Source: an uncultured Methanobrevibacter sp.
Lineage (GTDB): Archaea > Methanobacteriota > Methanobacteria > Methanobacteriales > Methanobacteriaceae
Direction of reading: 5' to 3'
DNA length: 52,789 nt
Assembly (NCBI GenBank): GCA_902771225.1
Contig: CACXWH010000005.1
Coordinates: 1 to 52,789 of the forward strand
Shown here: positions 17,650 through 27,044 of the stretch, piece after piece
Position numbering within the stretch: position 1 is the stretch's first letter
Layout of the letters: each line of letters begins with the position of its first letter
Translations under genes and position numbers: made by a program
The notes under the pieces: model-generated
Database searches by the model: none
What the model saw: the letters and a program-made list of their open reading frames with translations, nothing else
What the model was told of the DNA's origin: nothing

Positions 17650-18627
17650 AGCGTTTAATAGCATACCGGGATTTTTTAAACCGAATATTGCATCAATAAA
17701 TGTTGGATATGTTGCACTCAATTTAATTAGGTATACAATGTAGAATAATACGATTAAAACTACAATAATTAAAACGATTGAAAGTAAAATATCTAAAGCA
17801 CCAAAAGGCTCTTTTTTATCTTCATATTGGATGTTATGGATTTGTTCTCTTCTAATGGAGCTTTTGCCACCTTGTTCTTTTCTCATCAATTCTTCACGAA
17901 TTCTTCTCTCCAAATCATCATCGCTGCCATATTGCTGTTGTGGAGCATTTCTAGGAGGATATTCGTTTCTAGTTAAAGAACCGTATTGAGCTTCATCACG
18001 AGCTAACTGTTCATTTAATGGAATCTCTGCTTCATCAAAGTATAAATCATCCAAATACCTTTCATATTTATCTTCAACATCTCTTCTGGCAGAGGTTTCT
18101 TCCGGCTGATAGGAATGATCAGGATAAATGTAATCATTTGCAGGAGGAGCCTGAGCCTGCCTTTGGACATAATCATATTCGTTTCTCGCCTGACCTGCAG
18201 GTTGGCGTAAAACCTCTTCCATAACAGGTTCTTGTTGAACAGGTTCCTGTCTTACGTCTTGAACAGGTTCCTGTGGAGTTTGAATATTTTCAATGGTTTC
18301 ATAAAGAGAACCTTCAGGCTGGAGATTTTCACCGTATCTGGATTCAAGACCGCCTTCATATTTAATGCTTTCCTTAATGTTATAAGGTGAATCTTCAGCT
18401 ATTTTTGAAAATTGAACTTCTTCCGGTTCTTGTCTTTCAGGCTTAGGAGCCTCTTGAACCGGCTCTTCTTGAGGATTGTTTTTAATGCTAAGCCCCACGA
18501 TCTTTTCTAAACAGTCTTTACAATAAACTTTCCCAGCTATTTCTAATCCGCATTCCTTACAAATGGATTTACCACAAATAGCACAAACATCTGTACTTTC
18601 CACATTTGGATGATAATAACATTCCAT
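17638..18627 (-). CDS. B-box zinc-finger protein with C-terminal membrane anchor
   Basis: The N-terminus, CYYHPNVESTDVCAICGKS followed by CKECG and YCKDC, is a B-box-like zinc-binding domain common in small euryarchaeal membrane proteins. A long Pro/Glu/Gln-rich low-complexity linker follows, and one hydrophobic helix (LLSIVLIIVVLIVLFYIVYL) lies about 50 residues from the C-terminus. The start at 18627 is chosen because GAGAGTG lies at ribosome-binding distance; an in-frame ATG at 18645 would add six residues. The protein is likely tail-anchored with the zinc domain in the cytoplasm. Its function is unknown. Its 3' end overlaps the convergent nucleotidyltransferase gene by 12 bases. Confidence 0.8.
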   Translation of the reverse strand: MECYYHPNVESTDVCAICGKSICKECGLEIAGKVYCKDCLEKIVGLSIKNNPQEEPVQEAPKPERQEPEEVQFSKIAEDSPYNIKESIKYEGGLESRYGENLQPEGSLYETIENIQTPQEPVQDVRQEPVQQEPVMEEVLRQPAGQARNEYDYVQRQAQAPPANDYIYPDHSYQPEETSARRDVEDKYERYLDDLYFDEAEIPLNEQLARDEAQYGSLTRNEYPPRNAPQQQYGSDDDLERRIREELMRKEQGGKSSIRREQIHNIQYEDKKEPFGALDILLSIVLIIVVLIVLFYIVYLIKLSATYPTFIDAIFGLKNPGMLLNALLH

Positions 18628-18718
18628 AAATTTCACTCTCTCCATGAATTAATATATAGTGATATTTGTAGTTTTTAGTTTATATAATATTTGTCTTTCT
18701 AAAGTGATGCTAAAAAAA

Positions 18719-18946
18719 TTATTTATTAATGGAAGTGATTTTTTCTGATAGGATCTCACAAGCTATTAAATCATCAATAGTGGCTAGTGTGGTTATTAAA
18801 GAGTTATTATTAGTTTCATACACGAGGGTATTATCTTTTAAATGGGATTTAAGAAAGTTTTCATTATCAACTTCTAATGTTTTATATATAATCTTGGCAT
18901 CTTTTGATGTTTTAAATTTTAATTCGATTTTGCTTTTTACTTGCAT
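18719..18946 (-). CDS. pcc1: KEOPS complex subunit Pcc1
   Basis: The 75-residue protein has the Pcc1 pattern: beta strands with SKIELKF, a segment with YKTLEVDNENF, then NNSLITTLATIDDLIACEILSEKI, matching the dimerisation helix of Pcc1. KEOPS installs threonylcarbamoyl on A37 of ANN-decoding tRNAs, and Pcc1 is its small dimerisation subunit. It lies alone, upstream of the zinc-ribbon gene on the same strand with a 91-base gap. The short length keeps confidence moderate. Confidence 0.75.
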   Translation of the reverse strand: MQVKSKIELKFKTSKDAKIIYKTLEVDNENFLKSHLKDNTLVYETNNNSLITTLATIDDLIACEILSEKITSINK

Positions 18947-19063
18947 TATTAACTATTTTAGATTTTTTTAGTTAATAAAATTTAGCAATGCCAATAAAAT
19001 AAGTCAGGAATAAACATGTAATTTAAAAAAATAAAAAAAGTAGAAGTCAAAGGAATTTGACCT

Positions 19064-22000
19064 CTAAGAAGTGACTGTAACTCTGTTTGCAATGTTTACT
19101 CCATTATAACTTGAGGTTATAATATATTGGCCTGGAAGTAAGTTGATGTTGAGTCTGGCCATACCAGTATCATCAGTTATCTTATAATAGAACACACCAT
19201 TAATGTTAAATGTGATCTCTTTTTGAGCCAAAGGTTTTCCTTGACCATCAACAAGATTTGCAATAAATGGAGTCTCTTCGCCGTATTTTTTAGTCAAGTC
19301 TTTTGCAGAAAGCACCGGAAGTATTTTAATATTGTTTGCTACCCTGCATCCTTTATATTCGGCAGTGATGACATAATCACTAGGAGGCAAGTTCAACTTA
19401 AGTTCTGCAACACCTTTATCATTGGTTGTGCGTTGATAGAAAACACCGTTGATGTTGAATGTGACAGTTTCGCCTGCTTTTACAGGATTGCCGTTATCAT
19501 CCAAAACAGTAACATAATACTGGGTGTCATTTTTATAGTATTTTGTAACATCAGTATTGTTTACAATTCTTGATTCAATAATAACGGTATTTGCCGTATT
19601 TTCACCAGTTTTCAGGTTGGTTGCAGTAATAGTGTATTTGCCTTTTACTAAGTTAATATTTAATGCACCTTTACCATCATCTCCAATAGTACGTTTGTAG
19701 AAAATACCATTGATGTTAAATTCAATTTCTGTTCCTTTAGCTAATGGTTTACCTGCACTGTCTAAGAATGTCGCTACATACGGTTTTGAAGCCTTTTCTA
19801 TTTTAGTTAGGTCTTGGCCGAATACTGTTGCTTTGATTACAACATTACATGTAGTATTAACGGCTTTATAATCAGCATCTCCTTTAAATAAAATGTCTGC
19901 AGTATAATTGGCACTAGGTAAGTTTAAAGCCATACTTGCAATACCTTTATCATCAGTTGTTCTGTTATATGTTTTTTTATTGATTGTTATCCAAACAGTT
20001 TTTTCTTTTAAAGGAGCACCTGTTTTATCAGTTAATGAAACTGTTAATCTTTCGGATCCGCCATAGTATTTAGTTACATTTTGAGCAGTAATTATAACAT
20101 TATCTGATTTAACATTCAAATCACCATTTACGGTTTGTCCAGTGAAATTATCATTACCTGCATAGGTAACAGTGTATTGATATTTACCTGCCGTCAAATT
20201 AGAAACAGTAATTTTAGCCTTACCTTTTTCTAATGGAGTTTGATAATTTATATTGTTAATATTTAATGTTACGTTACCAGTTGCTTGAGTGTTTGCAGTA
20301 ATATCGAATACAGCATCACTACCTTCTTCAATGTCTTTTGCACTTACTTTTAAGTTAGGATTAGCTTCAGTGATTTTGAGTTTATTTTTTGCTGTTTCAC
20401 CAGTTACAGTGTTGGTGCTTGTTATACTGTACTCACCAATTCTTTTATCGAAAGTTGCTGTTGCAACACCATCAGCTCCAACTTGTGCTCTATAAACATC
20501 ACCTTCAACAGTAAATGAAACATATTCTCCTTTAGCTAGAGGTTTACCATTTGAATCTAAAAATGTTGCATTGTATTTTACATTACCTATCTCAGCAGTC
20601 AAATCTTTGGATTCGATTGTTGATTTAACAGTTACTGTAGCAGTTGCTGTATTTTTATCGTATTCGTCATCGCCTGCAAATGTTGCTGTTGCTTTATAGG
20701 TACCTAATGATAAATCTTTAACATTAATTGATACTTGACCTTTTGTATCAGTTGTCAATTCATAATTTTTATCAATAAAGTTAATAGTAACTTTTTTATC
20801 CGGCAATGCTTGGGAATCACTATCAGTTAATGTAGCAACTATTTTTGCAGTTCTCCCATAATAAACGATAACATCATTTATCGTGATTTTAGTTGAGCGG
20901 TCTTGTTTTTTATAAATATTGTCGCTTACATCATTGTTGTTTCCATCTAATCTAATTAAGGTTTTATCACTTTCTTCACTATTTAAGAATGTATTTTTAA
21001 CAATTTTTGTACCGGAAGTTTCACCGTTTATTGCAGTACCTGTTCTAGCAGTATTTCCATTAAATGTGTTTGAATTAATATCTGCTCCATCTCCTTTAAA
21101 CCAAATTGCCCCACCGAGTTTATCATTTTGAGCTTGGTTTTCGTAAAACTTGTTGCTAGAAATGGTTAATTTAGCACCATCTACATTAATTGCTCCACCA
21201 TTGGATTTTGCAATATTTTTATTAAATGTATTATCATCAATTTTAGTGTTATCACCATTTTCAATTCTTAATGCTCCTCCAGTATTTTCCACAGTATTTG
21301 AATCAAAATTATTATTTGTAATGATTGATCCACTTCCTTTAATATATGCTGCACCACCATTTGTTTTAGCAGTATTTTGTGTAAAGTTGTTGCTATTTAT
21401 ATTGGAATTTTTACCATCAATAGCAATTGCACCACCAAGGTTACCACTAGCAACATTTTTAGTAAAATTGTTTTCTTCTACTTTAGTGGAATCTCCAGAA
21501 ATGTATATTGCACCTCCACTAGCGGTTGCTACTTTATTACTATGAAAAGAATTTTTATTTATTTTACCATTATTTCCTTCATAATTAATTGCTCCACCAA
21601 CTAATGTGGCAGTATTGCTTATATATTTGTTGTTTTCAATTACACATTCATTTCCATGAATATTCATAGCTCCACCAGCACCACCGGTTTTTTCATTTAA
21701 TTTATTATTTTTAAATGTGTTTCCAGTTATTGTACTTTTATTTCCTTCACTAAATATTGCTCCTCCACTAACATCAGCATCATTTTCTTCAAATTGGTTG
21801 TTTGTGATACTACCTGTCGCATCACTAACACCAACCCATCTTATTGCTCCACCAAGTTCTGATGCATGATTTTTGGTGAAATTATTTTCACTTATTGTTC
21901 CTAATTTACCGTTGAAACTTATAGCTCCACCATATGTTGCAGAATTCTGGGTAAAGACATTATTTTCAATTTTATTGTTGATTCCAGGTATACTTCCACT

Positions 22001-22885
22001 ATCAGATACAGAACCTTCAATATCTATAGCTCCACCATCTCTTTTGGCTATATTGTTAGTAAATTTATTATTTGCAATATTGATATTGTTGCCTAAAGCA
22101 ATCACAGCACCACCTAGTGTTCCTTCAGCAGTATTTCTGTTAAAATTATTATTGGTAATTGTGGTGTCATTCCCTTCAACGCGTATTGCTCCACCACTAG
22201 TACTTGCAAAATTAGATGTAAATTCATTATTTAGAAATTTATGTGAATTTCCAACGGCACGTATTGCTCCACCTATTTTTGCAGTATTGTCATTAAACAT
22301 ATTTCCTTCAATTAAAAAATTGTCTCCTTCAATACTTACTACTCCACCACTAGTTTGTGCATTGTTGTTAGTGAAATTACTATTAATTATTTGACCGTTG
22401 CTAGCTCCCCAGTATAATGCACCTCCAGCACTACTTGATGCAGTATTTTTATCAAAAATACAATTTTCAATTTTTCCTTGGTTTCCACTCCAGGAAATTG
22501 CCCCACCGATAGTATTGGCACCGTTTACAAATTTTAAATTCTTCAATACCACATTGTCTGCAGTAACAGTAAAAATTCTAGTTTTTTCATTTCCGTCAAT
22601 TGTAAAACCATTACCGTTTAAAGTAATAGATTTGTCAATTTTTATGGTGGAAGAGTTTGTATTAATATAACTATCATTTAAAATGATTGTATCTCCCTCT
22701 TTTGCACCATAAATTATTTTTCCTAATTCGTCAAAACTCTTATAATTGGATGTATCATCAACACCAATTATATCTCCATTTGATATACTCATAGTTTGAT
22801 TATCTAAATCACTTGCAGATACAAATGATAAGGACATGAAAAATAATATGAATATAGTTGTAATTAATCCCCATTTTGTGCTCAT
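19064..22885 (-). CDS. Adhesin-like surface protein: beta-helix plus seven Ig-like repeats
   Basis: A 1273-residue secreted protein. A signal peptide ends near Ala24 (TIFILFFMSLSFVSA). Residues of about 75 to 660 form a right-handed parallel beta-helix of ~24-residue coils with the recurring patterns NNxFxxNTA and GGAIxxxG, related to chlamydial polymorphic membrane protein repeats. From about 665 to the end are seven Ig-like repeats of ~85-95 residues with recurring motifs such as KYYG, GKPLAKG, FNINGxFYxRTT, DDKGxAxLxLNLxxGxY. Such adhesin-like proteins are abundant in Methanobrevibacter and are thought to bind pseudomurein, host or bacterial surfaces. No C-terminal membrane anchor or sorting motif is visible, so attachment may be through the repeats. 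Start supported by GGTGA. Confidence 0.93.
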   Translation of the reverse strand: MSTKWGLITTIFILFFMSLSFVSASDLDNQTMSISNGDIIGVDDTSNYKSFDELGKIIYGAKEGDTIILNDSYINTNSSTIKIDKSITLNGNGFTIDGNEKTRIFTVTADNVVLKNLKFVNGANTIGGAISWSGNQGKIENCIFDKNTASSSAGGALYWGASNGQIINSNFTNNNAQTSGGVVSIEGDNFLIEGNMFNDNTAKIGGAIRAVGNSHKFLNNEFTSNFASTSGGAIRVEGNDTTITNNNFNRNTAEGTLGGAVIALGNNINIANNKFTNNIAKRDGGAIDIEGSVSDSGSIPGINNKIENNVFTQNSATYGGAISFNGKLGTISENNFTKNHASELGGAIRWVGVSDATGSITNNQFEENDADVSGGAIFSEGNKSTITGNTFKNNKLNEKTGGAGGAMNIHGNECVIENNKYISNTATLVGGAINYEGNNGKINKNSFHSNKVATASGGAIYISGDSTKVEENNFTKNVASGNLGGAIAIDGKNSNINSNNFTQNTAKTNGGAAYIKGSGSIITNNNFDSNTVENTGGALRIENGDNTKIDDNTFNKNIAKSNGGAINVDGAKLTISSNKFYENQAQNDKLGGAIWFKGDGADINSNTFNGNTARTGTAINGETSGTKIVKNTFLNSEESDKTLIRLDGNNNDVSDNIYKKQDRSTKITINDVIVYYGRTAKIVATLTDSDSQALPDKKVTINFIDKNYELTTDTKGQVSINVKDLSLGTYKATATFAGDDEYDKNTATATVTVKSTIESKDLTAEIGNVKYNATFLDSNGKPLAKGEYVSFTVEGDVYRAQVGADGVATATFDKRIGEYSITSTNTVTGETAKNKLKITEANPNLKVSAKDIEEGSDAVFDITANTQATGNVTLNINNINYQTPLEKGKAKITVSNLTAGKYQYTVTYAGNDNFTGQTVNGDLNVKSDNVIITAQNVTKYYGGSERLTVSLTDKTGAPLKEKTVWITINKKTYNRTTDDKGIASMALNLPSANYTADILFKGDADYKAVNTTCNVVIKATVFGQDLTKIEKASKPYVATFLDSAGKPLAKGTEIEFNINGIFYKRTIGDDGKGALNINLVKGKYTITATNLKTGENTANTVIIESRIVNNTDVTKYYKNDTQYYVTVLDDNGNPVKAGETVTFNINGVFYQRTTNDKGVAELKLNLPPSDYVITAEYKGCRVANNIKILPVLSAKDLTKKYGEETPFIANLVDGQGKPLAQKEITFNINGVFYYKITDDTGMARLNINLLPGQYIITSSYNGVNIANRVTVTS

Positions 22886-22914
22886 ATTAATTCACCATAA
22901 TTATTTTTATTTTT

Positions 22915-22938
22915 TAATTATTATATAGGTTTTTATTT
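22915..22938 (-). promoter_or_regulatory. Promoter of the adhesin-like gene
   Basis: Read on the minus strand, AAAAACCTATATAATAAT is a good BRE/TATA box about 35-50 bases before the start codon, predicting a short leader containing the GGTGA ribosome-binding site. Confidence 0.55.
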
Positions 22939-23297
22939 TTCAGTTTTACTAACCAAATTTTTATTATGGGGGTGACTGACTAAACTATAAAAGAATTATC
23001 TGGAAAATTTAAAATTGATGTTTTTAACAAAATGATAAAAACTGCTTAGATAAAAAATAAGATTTTATCTGGCATATCGTAAGTACTATCAAAGTTTATT
23101 GGGCCATAATGGTTAGTAAAGTAAATATAATTGCTAATTTTGCAATTATTATTAGAAAATCTTATCAAAAGTCCATATGTGGATAAAACTTGTGAATCTA
23201 AAGGTTTAGAATGTTTAAATACATCATTGGTGGTGAAAGATCTCAAAATTAACTCATAATTATTGAATTGAATAAAGTCATTGTAAAAACATAAAAT
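22939..23297. other. Intergenic region without a convincing gene
   Basis: AT-rich sequence between the adhesin promoter and the fossil transposase. A 90-codon open frame on the minus strand (23046-23318) has no recognisable domain or ribosome-binding site and partly overlaps the fossil. Nothing else could be supported. Confidence 0.4.
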
Positions 23298-24160
23298 TTG
23301 CCAATAAGAGATGAACATATTCTTGTTAATGAAAAATTCAATGAAGATTATTGTTTAAACCAAATCGGAAAAATTGTGAGAAAATTAGATTACTATTACA
23401 GCAATTCATATCTTAAATTTTTAAAATTTCCTGAAGATGCAGAAGTACTGTTAAAAAGCTTAGAAGAACATAAAATAACATTAAATGATATTATTGTATT
23501 ATTGATGAAGAATCATTTCAAAATGAATCTTGTACTCAAAAATCATTATATAGGAACAAAACATTCCCAAAATTATAAATTCTAATTAATGTAACAGGAT
23601 TCTTAGCAATAAATGAAAATTCAACATTCATAATCATAAATTCTCCAGTAGCGCCAGAGATAATAATATCGCTTCTAAATTTAATATGTGCAAACAAAAA
23701 AATAAAGATACAGTAAAATTATTAAAAATAATTAAAGAAGTTAACTTAAATGATAAAGAAATAGATGAAATTTTAAAAAATGAAAATACAATGTTTTTAC
23801 AGAAGAAATAATAAGTACTATTGGTTAATATAAAGATGATACAACCTCTACATTTGTCAAAATAATTAAAAAACGCTGTAATAGAGAATCATTTAATGTT
23901 GTAAAAAAAAGAAGATAAATAAGATGAAAAATAACATTAAATCCATGAAAAAAGAAGATATAATAACAAAAATACATTAATATGCCTCCAGCATATTCTT
24001 TAAATCTAAATCTAATAGAATAAATGTGGGAGGTAAATAAAACGAGAAATTAAAAGTCATTGACTAAAATTAAAAGAATTTTCACAAGAATTAACAATAA
24101 AAAACTTCAACGAATCGATTTTAGGAATAAAAGTTCATGACAAATGTCTTGAATATTTGT
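23298..24160 (+). pseudogene. Decayed IS630-type transposase
   Basis: An open piece of 95 codons (23298-23585) contains NQIGKIVRKLDYYYSNSYL, KFPEDAEVLLKSLEEHKI and ends GTKHSQNYKF. After a frameshift, NVTGFLAINENSTF and then NLNDKEIDEILKNENT follow, interrupted by further stops. Near 23983 the text reads MPPAYSLNLNLIE, stop, MWEVNK, a damaged version of the IS630 hallmark PPYSPxLNPIExxW around the catalytic Glu. The first catalytic Asp region is mutated. Terminal repeats could not be identified, so the element ends are unknown. The family assignment is good; the boundaries are approximate. Confidence 0.75.
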
Positions 24161-24263
24161 GATAAAAGCTTGGTAAATAATAATAAAACTTTTTTTAATA
24201 AAAAATTTTTAATTTTAAAAATATTCTAATATTAATTAAATAGGTAACATTTATTAATGATTA

Positions 24264-24321
24264 AAATTATAAATATAAGTATTCTATTTATTTATATAAT
24301 TTTTATTTTGGAGGAATTATT
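24264..24321 (+). promoter_or_regulatory. Promoter region of rpl10e
   Basis: AAATTATAAATATAAG (24264-24279) resembles a TATA box about 45-55 bases before the start. A second T/A-rich TTTATATAAT (24291-24300) is closer. GGAGGA lies seven bases before the ATG. Confidence 0.45.
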
Positions 24322-24804
24322 ATGGTTCGTGCTTATACAAGAAGAGATTACATTAGAAAAACCCCTAATTCAAGAATCGTACAATACGATATGGGTAATT
24401 TAAAAGATGAATTTCCGGTTTCAGTCAGTTTGGCTGTAAAAAAACCCGCTCAAATTAGACACAATTCTCTAGAAGCTGCTCGTATTGCTTCAAACAGATT
24501 AATGCAAAGGACAGCTGGAAGATTAGGTTATCACTTAAAATTAAGAGTATATCCTCACCAAATTGTAAGAGAAAACCCAATGGCAACTGGTGCAGGAGCA
24601 GATAGGGTACAAAGTGGTATGAGAAACGCTTTTGGAAAACCAATCAGTGTCGAAGCTATCGTTAAAAAAGATCAAAGAATCATCACTATTGATGTCCAAG
24701 AGAAAAACTTTGAAGATGCAAAAATCGCATTAAAAAGAGCAGGTATGAAATTACCAGTACCTTGTAAAATTGTTGTTGACAAAGGTGAAGAATTAATTAA
24801 ATAA
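24322..24804 (+). CDS. rpl10e: 50S ribosomal protein L10e (uL16)
   Basis: This is the archaeal/eukaryotic L10e protein of the large ribosomal subunit near the peptidyl-transferase centre and tRNA-binding region. The 160 residues include [56 protein letters not shown] and [16 protein letters not shown], all highly conserved. It is monocistronic by appearance: its own TATA-like sequence and GGAGG upstream, and T tracts downstream. Codon use is like the methanogenesis genes and unlike the AT-rich surface island that begins right after it, so it marks the left border of that island. Confidence 0.98.
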   Translation: MVRAYTRRDYIRKTPNSRIVQYDMGNLKDEFPVSVSLAVKKPAQIRHNSLEAARIASNRLMQRTAGRLGYHLKLRVYPHQIVRENPMATGAGADRVQSGMRNAFGKPISVEAIVKKDQRIITIDVQEKNFEDAKIALKRAGMKLPVPCKIVVDKGEELIK

Positions 24805-24845
24805 ACTTATTTTTTTAATTCTATTTTTTCTACTTTTTTTTAGTA
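24805..24845 (+). terminator. T-tract terminator after rpl10e
   Basis: Three consecutive T runs (ATTTTTTTAATTC, TATTTTTTC, CTTTTTTTTAG) follow the stop without a hairpin, the usual archaeal oligo-T termination pattern. Confidence 0.55.
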
Positions 24846-24879
24846 ATATTTTTAACTAACTTTTTATAGAGAATATATT

Positions 24880-25647
24880 ATGTTCGATACATTAGAAGAA
24901 AAAAGATTTTTATTAAAACAACTAATTAAAAGGGATTTTACTACTAAGTATAAGGAATCTGTATTGGGTATTTTGTGGAGTTTTATAAACCCTTTATTAA
25001 TTATGATTGTTTTTACAGTAATTTTTTCAGTTTTATTCAGACGTCAAATTCATAATTTTCCTGTATACTTTTTGTGTGGTAAAATTTTGTATGATTTTTT
25101 TGTAGCTGCTACAAGAGGTGCTATGAATTCTATTAGGGGAAATAGGGGTATTTTAACGAAAATTTTTGTTCCAAGGTATATGTTTGCAGTGGGTTCAATA
25201 TGTTATGAGTTTATTAATTTTTTAATAACGTTGGTTATTTTATTTGGAGTTATGATTGCTACAGGTGAACCATTTCATCTAATGATGTTAGCTTCAGTTA
25301 TTCCTTTTATTTTGCTTATTATAATGATAATTGGTGTGGGTTTAATTTTAGCCGTCATAAATACATATTTTTCAGATATTGGTCACTTTTATTCAGTTTT
25401 TACATTAATATTGATGTATGCCTCAGCTTTATTTTATCCAATGGAAATTGTTCCTGCAGATATCCAGATAGTTTTCACATTAAATCCATTATATGTTGCA
25501 ATTTCTTGTTTTAGAGATACAATGATGTTCAATGTATTTCCGGATATTTCATTATTGCTTTATCTTGCAATTTTTTCTATTATGTTATTTGGGGTTGGAT
25601 TTTTGTTATTTAGAATTCATGAGAAAAAATTAGTTTTAAAACTTTAA
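24880..25647 (+). CDS. ABC-2 type polysaccharide/teichoic acid export permease
   Basis: The 255-residue integral membrane protein has the N-terminal motif of Wzm/TagG permeases: LLKQLIKRDFTTKYKESVLG, then ILWSFINPLLIMIVFTVIF. About six transmembrane helices follow, including YASALFYPMEIVPADIQ and NPLYVAISCFRD, which are typical of this family. It would form the channel that exports a lipid-linked surface glycan or glycerol-phosphate polymer. The ATPase gene follows within 20 bases and the glycosyl/glycerophospho-transferases come next, so it is the first gene of a surface-polymer operon. The substrate is inferred from the neighbours. Confidence 0.92.
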   Translation: MFDTLEEKRFLLKQLIKRDFTTKYKESVLGILWSFINPLLIMIVFTVIFSVLFRRQIHNFPVYFLCGKILYDFFVAATRGAMNSIRGNRGILTKIFVPRYMFAVGSICYEFINFLITLVILFGVMIATGEPFHLMMLASVIPFILLIIMIIGVGLILAVINTYFSDIGHFYSVFTLILMYASALFYPMEIVPADIQIVFTLNPLYVAISCFRDTMMFNVFPDISLLLYLAIFSIMLFGVGFLLFRIHEKKLVLKL

Positions 25648-25664
25648 TTAAATGGATGTTTAAA

Positions 25665-27029
25665 ATGAATACTAAAAAAAATCGCAATGAATTAAATTTA
25701 TTAAATTCAATAAATGGTGCTGATTTAAATTTTGAGGAATTGGATGCTGAAGAGCTTAAACATGAAATATCAATTATTCAAGAATCTATAAATAATGGAA
25801 AAATTAATTTGTCTCCTGAAGAGGAAAAAAGTCTTCTTAAAGAGTTAAATTTAATTTTTCAACATTTAAATTCATCGGAGGATAATAAATCATTTGATGT
25901 GGATGAAATTGTTCAGGATGTTGCTGAAGATTCTGGTTTGGGTGTTGATTCTCGGGATGAATTAAATGATTTTGCTTTTCATGATGAAAATGTTGGTGAA
26001 GTTGATGTTTCTGATGATGTTGTTCGGGATGTAGTTGAGGATTCTGGTTTGGGTGTTGATTCTCGGGATGAATTAAATGATTTGAATTTGAATGATTTTT
26101 ACATATCTGATGATTCTTCTGAGCTGGTTAATGAAGGTATTGATGATGTTTCTGATGATTTTGGGGTCAATGATGAAAATATTGATGAAATTAATGTTTC
26201 TGATGATTTGTCTGTAGATGATGCATTAACTGATTTGGTTCCAAATTACTCTGATGAGATTTCTATTGCTGTAGAAAATGTATCAATGCGATTTGATGTT
26301 TCTAAAGATAAGATAGATACATTAAAGGAATTTGTAATCAGAACTATTAAACGAAATAAAAGTGATACTAGAACAACCACGGCATTAAATAATATTTCAT
26401 TTGAAATTCCAAAAGGAGATCGTGTTGGAATTATTGGTTTTAATGGTGCTGGAAAAAGTACTCTTCTTAAAGTTTTATCCAGAGTATATGATCCTACTGA
26501 AGGTACTATCAAAACAAAAGGTAAAATTGCACCATTACTTGAATTAGGTGCAGGATTTGATAATAATTATACTGGAAGAGACAATATATTTTTAAATGGC
26601 GCTTTTTTGGGATATTCTGAGGACTTTTTAAAGGAAAAATATGATGAAATTTTAGAATTTTCGGAATTAGGTGATGCAATTAATTATCATGTTAAAACAT
26701 ATTCTTCTGGAATGCGTGCTAAATTGGGTTTTTCAATAGCTACTATTGTTGAACCAGATATTCTTATCTTAGATGAAATATTATCTGTGGGTGATATTAA
26801 ATTTAGACGCAAAAGTGCAGATAAAATCAAATCTTTAATAAATTCAGGAATTACAGTTTTACTTGTTTCTCATTCTGTTGCTCAAATAAGAGATTTATGT
26901 AATAAAGCTATTTGGTTAGATAGGGGAGAGCTTATAATGTATGGGGAAGTAAATGAAGTTTGTGATGCATATGTGAAAGCCGCTTCTAGTGCAACAAAAG
27001 ACCAATTAAAAAATATTCAATTAAACTAA
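25665..27029 (+). CDS. Wzt/TagH-like export ATPase with long acidic repeat-bearing N-terminus
   Basis: The ATPase partner of the upstream permease. The C-terminal ~255 residues are a Wzt/TagH-type ABC domain: IAVENVSMRFDVSKDKI, TTALNNISFEIPKG, Walker A GFNGAGKST, ELGAGFDNNYTGRDNI, signature YSSGMRAKLGFS, Walker B ILILDEIL and SHSVAQI. The first ~200 residues are extraordinary: mostly Asp, Glu, Ser, Val and Asn, with two copies of EDSGLGVDSRDELND about 37 residues apart. The underlying DNA repeats exactly for about 44 bases (25929 on and 26040 on). There is no C-terminal carbohydrate-binding extension as in some Wzt proteins. ATG 25665 is chosen for the GGATG upstream; ATG 25656 is the alternative. 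Confidence 0.92.
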   Translation: MNTKKNRNELNLLNSINGADLNFEELDAEELKHEISIIQESINNGKINLSPEEEKSLLKELNLIFQHLNSSEDNKSFDVDEIVQDVAEDSGLGVDSRDELNDFAFHDENVGEVDVSDDVVRDVVEDSGLGVDSRDELNDLNLNDFYISDDSSELVNEGIDDVSDDFGVNDENIDEINVSDDLSVDDALTDLVPNYSDEISIAVENVSMRFDVSKDKIDTLKEFVIRTIKRNKSDTRTTTALNNISFEIPKGDRVGIIGFNGAGKSTLLKVLSRVYDPTEGTIKTKGKIAPLLELGAGFDNNYTGRDNIFLNGAFLGYSEDFLKEKYDEILEFSELGDAINYHVKTYSSGMRAKLGFSIATIVEPDILILDEILSVGDIKFRRKSADKIKSLINSGITVLLVSHSVAQIRDLCNKAIWLDRGELIMYGEVNEVCDAYVKAASSATKDQLKNIQLN

Positions 27030-27044
27030 TTATTAGGTGCTTTT

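Noticed and set aside
20289-22670. Several plus-strand open frames opposite the adhesin gene
   Set aside because: They mirror the repeated beta-helix coding pattern of the minus-strand gene (low-complexity Pro/Leu/Ala text) and have no independent support.
19064-22885. Tandem repeats in the adhesin considered as a CRISPR-like or DNA-level repeat array
   Set aside because: Repeats are degenerate at the DNA level, in frame, and explained by protein coil and Ig repeats; no constant repeat with unique spacers.
23046-23318. 90-codon minus-strand open frame upstream of the fossil transposase
   Set aside because: No domain, poor start context and overlap with the decayed IS630 transposase; likely chance in AT-rich DNA.
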